Source: Mycobacterium sp. SMC-4 (lineage in GTDB: Bacteria > Actinomycetota > Actinomycetes > Mycobacteriales > Mycobacteriaceae). Taken from it: a DNA stretch of 64,000 bases. Shown one piece after another: positions 7,975 through 17,029 of this stretch (its first letter is position 1; every line of letters starts with the position of its first letter). The DNA lies in NCBI RefSeq assembly GCF_025263265.1, contig NZ_CP079869.1, forward strand, positions 124,001-188,000, read 5' to 3'. Below the pieces are notes generated by a model. It was not told where the DNA came from, searched no databases, and saw only the letters and a list, made by a program, of their open reading frames with translations. The translations under genes and the position numbers were made by a program.

Positions 7975-9651
7975 TTGACCGACCCCGCCGGCGCGACCGG
8001 CCCCCCGCCTGAGCAGCCCCACCTCGCTCGCCGGCAGAACTGGACCAACCAGCTGGCCCGCCATGCGCTCATGCAGCCGGCCGCGACTGCGCTGCGATAC
8101 CTGGGACGCACCATCACGTGGACCGAGCTGGACCAGCGGGTCAGCGCATTGGCCGCCGATCTGCACCGCCGCGGTGTCGGCGTCGGTGATCGCGTCCTGA
8201 TCCTGATGCTCAACCGTCCGGAATTCATCGAATCGTTCCTGGCGGTCAACAAGCTCGGTGCGATCGCGGTGCCGGTGAACTTCCGCATGACGGCTCCGGA
8301 AATCGCGTTCCTGGTTTCGGACTGCCAGGCGCGGGTGGTCATCACCGAATCGGTGCTGAGCACGGTGGCCACCGCGGTGCGCCAACTGGACCCGACGCTG
8401 GCCACCGTCATCGTCGCCGGCGCCGGCGCCGAGCCCGCCGACGGCGAGGTGCTCGACTACGAGCAACTGATCAGCGGCAGCGCCGACGACTGCCCGCTGG
8501 TCGACATCCCCGACGACTCGCCTGCCCTGATCATGTACACCTCCGGCACCACCGGCCGGCCCAAGGGCGCGGTGCTCACCCACGCCAACATCGCCGGTCA
8601 GGCGATGACGTTCCTGTTCACCAGCGGCGCCGACATCAACAACGACATCGGGTTCATCGGGGTGCCGCTGTTCCACATCGCCGGCATCGGCAACATGATC
8701 CCGGGCCTACTGCTGGGCCGGCCGACAGTCCTCTACCCGCTGGGCGCCTTCGACCCCGGTGAGCTGCTCGACGTCTTGGAGGCCGAGCGGGTCACCGGCA
8801 TCTTCCTGGTCCCGGCACAGTGGCAGGCGGTTTGTGCCGCTCAGCGCGCCAGGGCCCGTGACCTGCGGTTGCGCACGCTGTCGTGGGGAGCAGCGCCGGC
8901 GTCGGACACCCTGCTGCGCGAGATGGCCGACACCTTCCCGGGCGCGCAGATCCTGGCCGCCTTCGGTCAGACCGAGATGTCACCGGTGACGTGCATGCTG
9001 CTCGGCGAGGACGCCATCCGCAAACTCGGCTCGGTCGGCAAGGTCATCCCGACCGTCTCGGCCCGCATCGTCGACGAGGACATGAACGACGTCGCGATCG
9101 GCCAGGTCGGCGAAATCGTCTACCGCGCACCGACATTGATGGCCGGCTACTGGAACAACCCCAAGGCCACCGCAGAGTCGTTCGCGGGCGGCTGGTTCCA
9201 CTCCGGAGACCTGGTGCGCCAGGACGAGGAGGGCTATATCTGGGTGGTCGACCGCAAGAAGGACATGATCATCTCGGGCGGCGAGAACATCTACTGTGCC
9301 GAGGTCGAGAATGCGCTCGCTGCGCACCCCGATGTCGTCGAGGTCGCGGTGATCGGCCGTGCCCACCCGAAGTGGGGCGAGGTCCCGGTTGCTGTCGTGG
9401 TGTTGCGCAGTTCCCTGGACGCCGCGGCCGCCGAAACGTCCGGACTGGCCGATCTGGAGGATTTCCTGACCACCCGACTGGCCCGTTACAAGCACCCGAA
9501 AGCCCTCGAGGTGGTCGATGCGCTGCCGCGCAACCCTGCGGGCAAGGTTCTCAAGACCGAACTGCGTGCGCGGTTCAGCAGGGCAGAAATTGTTGACGCC
9601 GGCGAAAGTGTTGTTCCACCAACCGTTTCCGCTGCAAATCGGACAGATTAG
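7975..9651 (+). CDS. fadD5: Fatty acid-CoA ligase of the mce1 locus
   Basis: AMP-forming acyl-CoA synthetase of 558 aa, expected to activate fatty acids imported or recycled by Mce1. The ATP/AMP motif YTSGTTGRPKG is at residues 188-198. Further conserved elements are FGQTEMSP, GGWFHSGDLV, DRKKDMIISGGENIY and the C-terminal catalytic lysine region NPAGKVLKTEL. Translation starts at TTG 7975 (TTG ACC GAC CCC). It is the first gene of the plus-strand mce1 cluster and is separated from yrbE1A by 213 bases that hold a palindrome. The natural substrate cannot be deduced from sequence. Confidence 0.92.
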   Translation: MTDPAGATGPPPEQPHLARRQNWTNQLARHALMQPAATALRYLGRTITWTELDQRVSALAADLHRRGVGVGDRVLILMLNRPEFIESFLAVNKLGAIAVPVNFRMTAPEIAFLVSDCQARVVITESVLSTVATAVRQLDPTLATVIVAGAGAEPADGEVLDYEQLISGSADDCPLVDIPDDSPALIMYTSGTTGRPKGAVLTHANIAGQAMTFLFTSGADINNDIGFIGVPLFHIAGIGNMIPGLLLGRPTVLYPLGAFDPGELLDVLEAERVTGIFLVPAQWQAVCAAQRARARDLRLRTLSWGAAPASDTLLREMADTFPGAQILAAFGQTEMSPVTCMLLGEDAIRKLGSVGKVIPTVSARIVDEDMNDVAIGQVGEIVYRAPTLMAGYWNNPKATAESFAGGWFHSGDLVRQDEEGYIWVVDRKKDMIISGGENIYCAEVENALAAHPDVVEVAVIGRAHPKWGEVPVAVVVLRSSLDAAAAETSGLADLEDFLTTRLARYKHPKALEVVDALPRNPAGKVLKTELRARFSRAEIVDAGESVVPPTVSAANRTD

Positions 9652-9743
9652 CCCAGTCGGAAGGAGTTTGCTCGTGCTCAGGCACTCAATACCGCCGATG
9701 CGGTACGCGCAGGCCAATCCATCGGGTACAGTCCGGTGGTCTG

Positions 9744-9767
9744 TCTTACTACTGGCCAGTAGTGAGA
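9744..9767. promoter_or_regulatory. Long palindrome upstream of yrbE1A, putative TetR-type operator
   Basis: The core ACTACTGGCCAGTAGT (9748-9763) is a perfect 16-base palindrome. After one mismatched pair (9747/9764), three more pairs match (TCT/AGA), giving 22 of 24 bases in symmetry. It lies in the fadD5-yrbE1A intergenic region, about 100 bases before yrbE1A. A TACAGT hexamer at 9727-9732 could be a -10 element, which would put the palindrome just downstream of transcription start. The left half CTTACTACTGGCCA matches CTTAC-ACTGGCCA before the TetR gene at 5229. An internal promoter in this interval has been reported for M. tuberculosis mce1 (from memory). Confidence 0.6.
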
Positions 9768-9864
9768 TGGAGCTCACTTGAACTGGGTCCGGGCGGGAAG
9801 GGAGCGTGCGACAGGTGCTGCCGGTGCGCTACGCCAGTGACGGATACGTCGCGGAGGCACCCCG

Positions 9865-10671
9865 GTGACGATCTCGTCGAAGTCCAACAACGTGACCGGT
9901 TACGTCCGTGACCAGGTGCGCCCAGGGCTCGAGGCCGTCGGGGGCTTCGTGCGGATGTGCGTGCTCGTCGGCAAGGCCCTGCTGCGGCCGCCGTTCCAGT
10001 GGCGCGAGTTCATCCTGCAGAGCTGGTTCCTCATGCGGGTCGCATTCCTGCCCACGCTGGCGGTGTCGATCCCGCTGACCGTGCTGCTGATCTTCACCCT
10101 GAACATCCTGCTCGCGGAGTTCGGCGCCGCCGACGTGTCGGGTGCCGGTGCGGCCATCGGTGCGGTCACCCAACTCGGTCCGTTGGTGACGGTGCTGGTG
10201 GTGGCCGGCGCCGGGTCGACGGCCATCTGCGCCGACCTCGGCGCCCGCACCATCCGCGAGGAGATCGACGCCCTGGAAGTTCTGGGCATCGACCCGATCC
10301 ACCGCCTGGTGGTGCCGCGGGTGGTCGCCTCGACGTTCGTGGCGATCCTGCTCAACGGCGCGGTCATCACCGTCGGCCTGGTCGGCGGCTTCATCTTCGG
10401 CGTCTACCTGCAGAACGTCTCGGCCGGCGCGTACGTCTCGACGCTGACGCTGATCACCGGTCTGCCCGAAGTGCTGATCTCGATCGTCAAGGCTGCGACG
10501 TTCGGGCTGATCGCCGGGCTGGTGGGGTGTTATCGCGGCCTGACCGTCGGCGGCGGAGCCAAGGGTGTGGGCACCGCGGTCAACGAGACGCTGGTGCTCT
10601 GCGTCATCGCGCTGTTCGCCGTCAACGTGGTGCTGACGACCATCGGTGTCCGATTCGGAACGGGGAGCTGA
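9865..10671 (+). CDS. yrbE1A: Mce1 transporter permease YrbE1A
   Basis: MlaE-family integral membrane permease of 268 aa, one of the two permeases of the Mce1 lipid importer. It has five or so hydrophobic helices and the conserved cytoplasmic motif EEIDALEVLGIDPIHRLVVP (about residues 132-151), thought to contact the MceG ATPase. The GTG start at 9865 is preceded by GGAGG at a suitable distance. It is followed by yrbE1B one base after the stop. No ATPase gene is in the cluster, as usual for mycobacterial mce loci, where MceG is encoded elsewhere. Confidence 0.95.
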   Translation: MTISSKSNNVTGYVRDQVRPGLEAVGGFVRMCVLVGKALLRPPFQWREFILQSWFLMRVAFLPTLAVSIPLTVLLIFTLNILLAEFGAADVSGAGAAIGAVTQLGPLVTVLVVAGAGSTAICADLGARTIREEIDALEVLGIDPIHRLVVPRVVASTFVAILLNGAVITVGLVGGFIFGVYLQNVSAGAYVSTLTLITGLPEVLISIVKAATFGLIAGLVGCYRGLTVGGGAKGVGTAVNETLVLCVIALFAVNVVLTTIGVRFGTGS

Positions 10672-10672
10672 C

Positions 10673-11542
10673 GTGTCGACGACTGCCGTTCTGAAGTCCC
10701 GGTTCCCGCGCGGAGCCGCCGCCGCCCAGCGGGTCGTCGGCGCGCCCGCCCGCGGCCTGGATTCGCTGGGCCATGTCGCATGGTTCGTGGTCACCGCGGT
10801 CAGCTCGATCGGCCATGCGCTGCGTTTCTACCGCAGGGAGATGCTGCGGCTGATCGCCGAGATCGGCATGGGCACAGGCGCGATGGCCGTGATCGGCGGC
10901 ACGGTGGCGATCGTCGGCTTCGTCACGCTGTCGGGTTCGTCGCTGGTGGCCATCCAGGGTTTCGCATCACTGGGCAACATCGGCGTCGAGGCATTCACCG
11001 GCTTCTTCGCCGCGCTGATCAACGTGCGCATCGCCGCACCGGTGGTGGCCGGCCAGGCACTGGCCGCCACGGTGGGCGCCGGTGCCACCGCCGAGCTGGG
11101 CGCCATGCGCATCAGCGAGGAGATCGATGCGCTGGAGGTGATGGGCATCAAGTCCATCTCGTATCTGGTGTCGACGCGCATCGTGGCCGGCTTCGTCGTG
11201 ATCATCCCGCTCTATGCGATGGCGATCATCATGAGCTTCCTGTCGGCGCAGGTCACCACCACGATCTTCTACGGTCAGTCGGTCGGCACCTACGAGCACT
11301 ACTTCCGCACGTTCCTGCGGCCCGACGACGTGATGTGGTCGTTCATCCAGGCGATCATCATCTCGGTGATCGTGATGCTCAACCACTGCTACTACGGCTT
11401 CTTCGCCAGCGGCGGCCCGGTCGGCGTGGGTGAGGCTGTCGGCCGGTCGATGCGCGCCTCTCTGGTCGCGATCGTCTGTGTGGTCCTGTTCGCTTCGTTG
11501 GCGCTCTACGGCGTCGACCCGAACTTCAACCTGACGGTGTAG
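10673..11542 (+). CDS. yrbE1B: Mce1 transporter permease YrbE1B
   Basis: Second MlaE-family permease, 289 aa from GTG 10673 (MSTTAVLKSRFPRG), with GGGGAG just upstream. It carries the same signature as its partner, EEIDALEVMGIKSISYLVST, and several hydrophobic helices including FVVIIPLYAMAIIMSFLSA. It presumably forms a heterodimer with YrbE1A as the membrane core of the importer. mce1A starts four bases after the stop, so the two are co-transcribed and probably co-translated. Confidence 0.95.
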   Translation: MSTTAVLKSRFPRGAAAAQRVVGAPARGLDSLGHVAWFVVTAVSSIGHALRFYRREMLRLIAEIGMGTGAMAVIGGTVAIVGFVTLSGSSLVAIQGFASLGNIGVEAFTGFFAALINVRIAAPVVAGQALAATVGAGATAELGAMRISEEIDALEVMGIKSISYLVSTRIVAGFVVIIPLYAMAIIMSFLSAQVTTTIFYGQSVGTYEHYFRTFLRPDDVMWSFIQAIIISVIVMLNHCYYGFFASGGPVGVGEAVGRSMRASLVAIVCVVLFASLALYGVDPNFNLTV

Positions 11543-11546
11543 CGCC

Positions 11547-12764
11547 ATGACAGCACCTGCCGCCTCCCGGCGCGAACCCCCTTACAAGATCGCGGGCGTG
11601 GTCCTGGCGATCCTGACGATCATCGTGCTGGTCTTCGTCTACCTGCAGTTCCGCGGCGACCTGCTGCCGCGGGAGAAGCTGACGCTGATCTCGGCGCGTT
11701 CGGGCCTGTCGATGGACCCGGGCGCCAAGGTCACCTACAACGGCGTACAGATCGGCCAGGTGGGCCAAGTCGAGCAGGTCACCGTCGGAGACGAACCGCG
11801 CGCCAAGATCATCCTCGAGGTCAACCCCCAGTACCTCGACCTGATCCCGCGCAACGTCGACGCCGAGATCAGCGCCACGACGGTGTTCGGCAACAAGTAC
11901 GTCTCGTTCAGCACGCCCGCCAGTCCCTCACCGGAGCGCATCAACACCAACGACGTGATCGACGTGACGTCGGTGACCACCGAGTTCAATACCCTGTTCG
12001 AGACCGTGGTCTCGCTGGCCGAGCAGGTCGATCCGATCAAGTTGAACCAGACCCTGACCGCCACTGCCGAGGCACTCGACGGGCTCGGTGACCGGTTCGG
12101 CGAATCGATCATCGACGGCAACGAGATCCTGGCCGAGATCAACCCGCAGATGCCGCAGATCCGGCGCGACACCCGACTGCTGGCCGACCTCGGCGGGGTC
12201 TATGCCGACGCGGCCCCCGACCTGTTCGACGGACTGCAGAACGCCGTCACCACCGCGCGCACCTTCAACGAGCAGCGCGCAGATGTCGACCAGGCCCTGA
12301 TGGCCTCGGTGGGGTTCGGCAACACCGGCGGTGACATCTTCGAGCGCGGCGCACCGTATTTCGTGCGCACCGCCGAAGACCTGATTCCCACCACCGCGCT
12401 CCTCGACAAGTACAGCCCGTCGTTCTTCTGCATGTTCCGCAACTACCACGACGTGGAGCCGAAGATCAGCGACGCGCTCGGCGGCAACGGCTACTCGCTG
12501 AAAACCAACTCGCAGGTCCTCGGTCTCGGCGCCGGAAACGCCTACGTCTATCCGGACAACCTGCCCCGCGTCAACGCCAAGGGCGGGCCCGGCGGGCGGC
12601 CGGGCTGCTGGCAGCCGATCACCCGTGACCTGTGGCCCGCGCCGTACCTGGTGCTCGACACCGGCGCGTCGATCGCCCCGTACAACCACATCGGTCTGGG
12701 CTCGCCGCTGTTCACCGAGTACGTCTGGGGACGCCAAGTCGGGGAGCACACGATCAACCCATGA
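11547..12764 (+). CDS. mce1A: Mce family protein Mce1A
   Basis: Substrate-handling subunit of the Mce1 hexamer, 405 aa. One N-terminal membrane anchor (VVLAILTIIVLVFVYLQF) is followed by the MCE/MlaD beta domain, about residues 38-115, with the typical GAKVTYNGVQIGQVGQVEQV. Next come a long helical region (about 140-300) and a cysteine-containing C-terminal part. In known Mce complexes the helical parts form a periplasmic tunnel for lipids. It is somewhat shorter than recalled for M. tuberculosis Mce1A. Its stop overlaps the start of mce1B (ATGA). Confidence 0.95.
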   Translation: MTAPAASRREPPYKIAGVVLAILTIIVLVFVYLQFRGDLLPREKLTLISARSGLSMDPGAKVTYNGVQIGQVGQVEQVTVGDEPRAKIILEVNPQYLDLIPRNVDAEISATTVFGNKYVSFSTPASPSPERINTNDVIDVTSVTTEFNTLFETVVSLAEQVDPIKLNQTLTATAEALDGLGDRFGESIIDGNEILAEINPQMPQIRRDTRLLADLGGVYADAAPDLFDGLQNAVTTARTFNEQRADVDQALMASVGFGNTGGDIFERGAPYFVRTAEDLIPTTALLDKYSPSFFCMFRNYHDVEPKISDALGGNGYSLKTNSQVLGLGAGNAYVYPDNLPRVNAKGGPGGRPGCWQPITRDLWPAPYLVLDTGASIAPYNHIGLGSPLFTEYVWGRQVGEHTINP

Positions 12765-13792
12765 AAATCACCGGAACCGCGATCAAACTCGGCGCCTTCT
12801 CTCTGGTGCTGCTCATGTTCACCGCGATCATCGTGGTGGTCTTCGGCCAGATTCGCTTCGACCGCACCACCGGTTACTCGGCGATCTTCTCCAGCGCCAG
12901 TGGGCTGCGGCCCGGCCAGTTCGTGCGGGCCTCCGGTGTCGAGGTCGGCAAGGTCAGCGGTGTCGAGCTGATCGACGGCGGCACCAAGGTCAAGGTCGAC
13001 TTCAGCGTCGACCGGTCGCTGGACCTGTTCGACGAGACGCGTGCCTCGGTCCGCTACCTGAACCTCATCGGCGATCGTTACCTGGAACTGTCCCGGGGCG
13101 ACAGCAACACCAGAATCGGTGCCGGAGCGACCATCCCGATCGAGCTCACCGAACCCGCACTCGACCTCGACGCACTGATCGGCGGTTTCCGGCCGGTGTT
13201 CCAGTCGTTGGAGCCCGAAAAGGTCAACACCATTGCCCAGTCGCTGATCACGGTGTTCCAGGGGCAGGGCGGCACCATCAACGACATCCTGGACCAGACG
13301 GCGTCGCTGACGTCGGCGCTGGCCGACCGCGATCAGGCCATCGGTGAGGTCATCACCAACCTCAACACCGTGCTGGAGACCACCGTCAGACACCAGCAAC
13401 AGTTCGACGAGACCCTGCAGAACTTCGAGGTCCTGATCACGGGTCTGAAGAACCGCGCCGACCCGTTGGCCGGATCGGTCGCCGACATCAGCGACGCCGC
13501 CGGCACGATCTCGGACCTGCTCGCCGACAACCGGCCGTTGCTGCGCGACACCGTCACCAAACTCGAGGTGCTCCAGGAACCGCTGGTCGAGCAGAGCGAC
13601 GAGCTCAACAGTTTCCTGGACAACCTGCCCGACGCACTGGCGATCATCGGCCGGTCGGGCGGCATCTACGGTGACTTCTTCAACTTCTACGCCTGCGACA
13701 TCACGTTGAAGCTCAACGGTTTGCAGCCGGGCGGGCCGGTGCGCACGGTCAAGATCTGGAGCCAGCCCTCGGGTAGGTGCACGCCGAAATGA
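12761..13792 (+). CDS. mce1B: Mce family protein Mce1B
   Basis: Mce subunit of 343 aa from ATG 12761, which overlaps the mce1A stop as ATGA. It has an N-terminal anchor, GAFSLVLLMFTAIIVVVFGQ. The MCE domain includes GLRPGQFVRASGVEVGKVSG, followed by heptad-like helices (about residues 130-290). Two conserved cysteines occur near the C-terminus (YACDITLK and SGRCTPK). It joins the other Mce1 subunits in the periplasmic lipid channel. The true start is well downstream of the first possible start in the frame, because the anchor and MCE domain begin only here. Confidence 0.95.
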   Translation: MKITGTAIKLGAFSLVLLMFTAIIVVVFGQIRFDRTTGYSAIFSSASGLRPGQFVRASGVEVGKVSGVELIDGGTKVKVDFSVDRSLDLFDETRASVRYLNLIGDRYLELSRGDSNTRIGAGATIPIELTEPALDLDALIGGFRPVFQSLEPEKVNTIAQSLITVFQGQGGTINDILDQTASLTSALADRDQAIGEVITNLNTVLETTVRHQQQFDETLQNFEVLITGLKNRADPLAGSVADISDAAGTISDLLADNRPLLRDTVTKLEVLQEPLVEQSDELNSFLDNLPDALAIIGRSGGIYGDFFNFYACDITLKLNGLQPGGPVRTVKIWSQPSGRCTPK

Positions 13793-15375
13793 GAGTCCTG
13801 GAAGGTTCCAACCGCGTCCGCGGCGGGTTGATGGGCATCATCCTCCTGGTCATCGTGATCGGGGTGGGCCAGAGCTTCGCCAGCGTGCCGATGCTGTTCG
13901 CCAAACCGACCTACTACGCGCAGTTCGCCGACACCGGCGGTCTGAACACCGGTGACAAGGTGCGTATCGCTGGTGTCGACGTCGGCACGGTGCAGTCCAT
14001 GGAGATCGACGGTGACCGCGTGCTCATCGGCTACAGCCTGGGCGGGACGCAGATCGGCGAAGCCAGCCGGGCGGCCATCCGCACCGACACCATCCTGGGC
14101 CGGCGCAACATGGAGATCGAGCCTCGGGGCTCAGATGTGTTGCCGCCCAACGGGGTTCTCCCATTGGGCCAGACCACCACGCCCTACCAGATCTACGACG
14201 CGTTCTATGACCTCAGTGAGTCGACCGCCGGCTGGGACACCCAGACGGTCAGGGACTCGCTCAACGTGCTCTCCGAGACCATCGATCAGACCTATCCGCA
14301 TCTGAGTGCGGCACTCGACGGGGTCGCGCGCTTCTCCGACAGCATCGGCAAGCGCGACGACCAGATCAAGCAGCTGCTCGCCAATGCCAACCGGGTCGCC
14401 GGTGTGCTCGGCAACCGCAGCGGGCAGATCAACGAGCTGCTGGTCAACGCGCAGACGCTGCTGGCGGCGATCAACGAACGCAATTACGCGGTCGGCCAGC
14501 TGCTCGAACGCGTCTCCGGATTCTCGGCGCAGGTCCGCGGTTTCATCGACGACAACCCCAACCTCAATCGGGTGCTCGAGCAGCTGCGGGTGCTCTCCGA
14601 CATCCTCGTCGAGCGCAAGATGGACCTCGCCGACACCCTGTCGTCGCTGTCGAAGTTCATGGTCTCGCTCGGTGAGGCGCTGGCATCGGGCCCGTACTTC
14701 AAGGTGATGCTGGCCAACCTGGCGCCCTACTGGCTCCTGCAGCCCTTCGTCGACGCCGCCTTCAAGAAGCGCGGAATCGACCCAGAGGAGTTCTGGCGCA
14801 ACGCCGGGCTGCCGGCCTTCCGTTTCCCCGACCCGAACGCGACCGGATTCCCCAACGGGGCACCGCCGCCGGCTCCGACACCGCTGGAGGGCACGCCGGA
14901 ATTCCCCGGCCCCGCAGTGCCTCCGGGCTCGCCGTGCTCGTATACGCCGCCGGCCGACGGCCTGCCCCGCCCGGGCAACCCGCTGCCGTGCGCGGACCTG
15001 ACGGTCGGCCCGTACGGCGACAACCCCTACGGCCCCAACTACGAGGCTCAGCGCCCCAACGTCGCGACCTCGGCGCCCAACGCACACGGCCCGCAGCCGT
15101 CGCCGGGCGTGCCGTCCGCGGCGATTCCGGGTCAGCTCTCGCCGGACGTCCCGGGTGCGCGGGTCCCGTTGCCCGAGGCGCCGCCGGGGGCGCGTACCGT
15201 CCCGCTGGCACCGCAGCCCTCGGCTCCGGACTTCACGCCCGGAATCGCGCCGCTGCCACCGGCTTTGACCGGTCCGCCGCCACCACCGGGACCGGGGCCG
15301 GCGCCTGCCCCCGCGGGCACGCCGGTGCTGCCGGGCAATCCGCCGTTCCTCCCACCGGGATCGCAGCAGGGGTAG
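13789..15375 (+). CDS. mce1C: Mce family protein Mce1C
   Basis: Mce subunit of 528 aa from ATG 13789 (MRVLEGSNRVRGG), overlapping the mce1B stop. The anchor MGIILLVIVIGVGQSFASV is followed by the MCE domain (GLNTGDKVRIAGVDVGTVQS) and a helical region. The last 170 residues or so form a long low-complexity tail very rich in proline, alanine and glycine. That tail probably extends through the cell wall or binds other envelope proteins. The start at 13777 would add only four residues (MHAE). Confidence 0.95.
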   Translation: MRVLEGSNRVRGGLMGIILLVIVIGVGQSFASVPMLFAKPTYYAQFADTGGLNTGDKVRIAGVDVGTVQSMEIDGDRVLIGYSLGGTQIGEASRAAIRTDTILGRRNMEIEPRGSDVLPPNGVLPLGQTTTPYQIYDAFYDLSESTAGWDTQTVRDSLNVLSETIDQTYPHLSAALDGVARFSDSIGKRDDQIKQLLANANRVAGVLGNRSGQINELLVNAQTLLAAINERNYAVGQLLERVSGFSAQVRGFIDDNPNLNRVLEQLRVLSDILVERKMDLADTLSSLSKFMVSLGEALASGPYFKVMLANLAPYWLLQPFVDAAFKKRGIDPEEFWRNAGLPAFRFPDPNATGFPNGAPPPAPTPLEGTPEFPGPAVPPGSPCSYTPPADGLPRPGNPLPCADLTVGPYGDNPYGPNYEAQRPNVATSAPNAHGPQPSPGVPSAAIPGQLSPDVPGARVPLPEAPPGARTVPLAPQPSAPDFTPGIAPLPPALTGPPPPPGPGPAPAPAGTPVLPGNPPFLPPGSQQG

Positions 15376-15391
15376 GGGGAATCGAGTAGCC

Positions 15392-17026
15392 ATGTCGACT
15401 GTCTTCAATGTCCGCAACTTCAAGGTCGCCGGGGTGTCCCGCGGTGCGGTGATCATCGGCGCGATCCTCGTGGTGGTGGCCATCATCGGTGCGCTCATCG
15501 GGTGGAACCTGTACAAGGGTCTGACCACCAAGACCGTGGTCGCCTACTTCACCCAGACGCTGGCGCTCTATCCCGGCGACAAGGTCCAGATCATGGGTGT
15601 CCAGGTCGGCACCATCGACAAGATCGAACCGGCCGGCGACAAGATGAAGGTGACGTTCCATTACGACCGCAAGTACAAGGTCCCCGAGGACGTCACCGCG
15701 TCGATCCTGAACCCGAGCCTGGTGGCCTCGCGCACCATTCAGCTTGCGCCGCCCTACACCGGCGGAAATGAGCTGCCCGACAACGCCGTTCTGGATCTGG
15801 ACCGCACCCAGGTGCCGGTGGAGTACGACGACCTGCGCAACTCGCTGAACCGGCTGCTGACCGACCTCGGGCCCACTCCCGAACAGCCGCAGGGCCCATT
15901 CGGTGACATCATCGAGTCGGCGGCCGACGGTTTCGCCGGCAAGGGCCAGCAGCTCAACAGGACGTTGAACAACCTGTCCGAGGCGCTGTTCGCACTCAAC
16001 GAGGGCCGCGGCGACTTCTTCAGCGTGATCAAGAGCCTGGCGTTGTTCGTCAACGCGCTGCACCAGAGCGATCAGCAGTTCGTGGCGCTGAACAACGATC
16101 TGGCCCAGATCACCAACGCCTTCACCAACACCGACGACGAAGTCGCCACCGCTCTGCGTGACCTGGACCAGCTGCTGTCCACCACAAGGGAATTCATCAA
16201 CACCAACGGCGAGGTGTTGGCCCACGACGTGAACAACCTGGCCGAGGTCACCAATGCGATCCTGCAGCCCGAACCCCGCGAGGGTCTGGAGACCGCGCTG
16301 CACGCGTACCCGAACGTGGCGGCCAACCTGATGAACATCTCGGCACCGAACAACGGCGGCATCGTTACGATGCCGGTGATCAACAACTTCGCCAACCCGA
16401 TGCAGTTCATCTGCAGCGCGATCCAGGCCGGTAGCCGGCTGGGATATCAGGAATCGGCCGAATTGTGTGCGCAGTACCTCGGGCCGATCCTCGACGCGAT
16501 CAAGTTCAACCATCTGCCGTTCGGCACCAATCCGCTGCGCACCGCGATGACGCTGCCCAAGCAGATCGCCTACTCCGAGGAGCGCCTGCGGCCACCGGCC
16601 GGTTACAAGGACACGACGGTGCCGGGCATCTGGTCGCGCGACACGCTGTGGTCGCACGGCAACCACGAGCCCGGATGGATCGTGGCACCGGGCATGCAGG
16701 GCGTCGAGGTGCAGCCGTTGACCGCGAACATGCTGACCCCCGAATCGTTGGCCGAGTTGATGGGTGGGCCCGACATCGTGCCGCCGCCGGCGCCGCCGGC
16801 GTTCGGCACCACCCGGGACGGCAACCTGCCCGGGCCGCCCAATGCGTTCGACCAGAACAACCCGCTGCCGCCGCCGTGGTACCCGCAGCCCGGTCCGCCG
16901 CCGGCGCCCGCGCCGGGCGTCATCCCGGGCGATCCGCTCGGCGCCATGACCCCGGCAGCTCCGGCTGCACCCGCTGCACCCGCTGCGCCGTCGGGTCCGC
17001 TGTTGCCGGCCGAGGCAGGAGGCTGA
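15392..17026 (+). CDS. mce1D: Mce family protein Mce1D
   Basis: Mce subunit of 544 aa. The N-terminal anchor (GAVIIGAILVVVAIIGALIG) precedes the MCE domain with LYPGDKVQIMGVQVGTIDKI. A long helical part (about residues 150-330) follows. The end is a proline/alanine-rich tail from about residue 450 with repeated PAAPA units. It is the longest Mce protein of this cluster. It lies 16 bases after mce1C and three before mce1E, so the operon continues without a break. Confidence 0.95.
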   Translation: MSTVFNVRNFKVAGVSRGAVIIGAILVVVAIIGALIGWNLYKGLTTKTVVAYFTQTLALYPGDKVQIMGVQVGTIDKIEPAGDKMKVTFHYDRKYKVPEDVTASILNPSLVASRTIQLAPPYTGGNELPDNAVLDLDRTQVPVEYDDLRNSLNRLLTDLGPTPEQPQGPFGDIIESAADGFAGKGQQLNRTLNNLSEALFALNEGRGDFFSVIKSLALFVNALHQSDQQFVALNNDLAQITNAFTNTDDEVATALRDLDQLLSTTREFINTNGEVLAHDVNNLAEVTNAILQPEPREGLETALHAYPNVAANLMNISAPNNGGIVTMPVINNFANPMQFICSAIQAGSRLGYQESAELCAQYLGPILDAIKFNHLPFGTNPLRTAMTLPKQIAYSEERLRPPAGYKDTTVPGIWSRDTLWSHGNHEPGWIVAPGMQGVEVQPLTANMLTPESLAELMGGPDIVPPPAPPAFGTTRDGNLPGPPNAFDQNNPLPPPWYPQPGPPPAPAPGVIPGDPLGAMTPAAPAAPAAPAAPSGPLLPAEAGG

Positions 17027-17029
17027 CCG

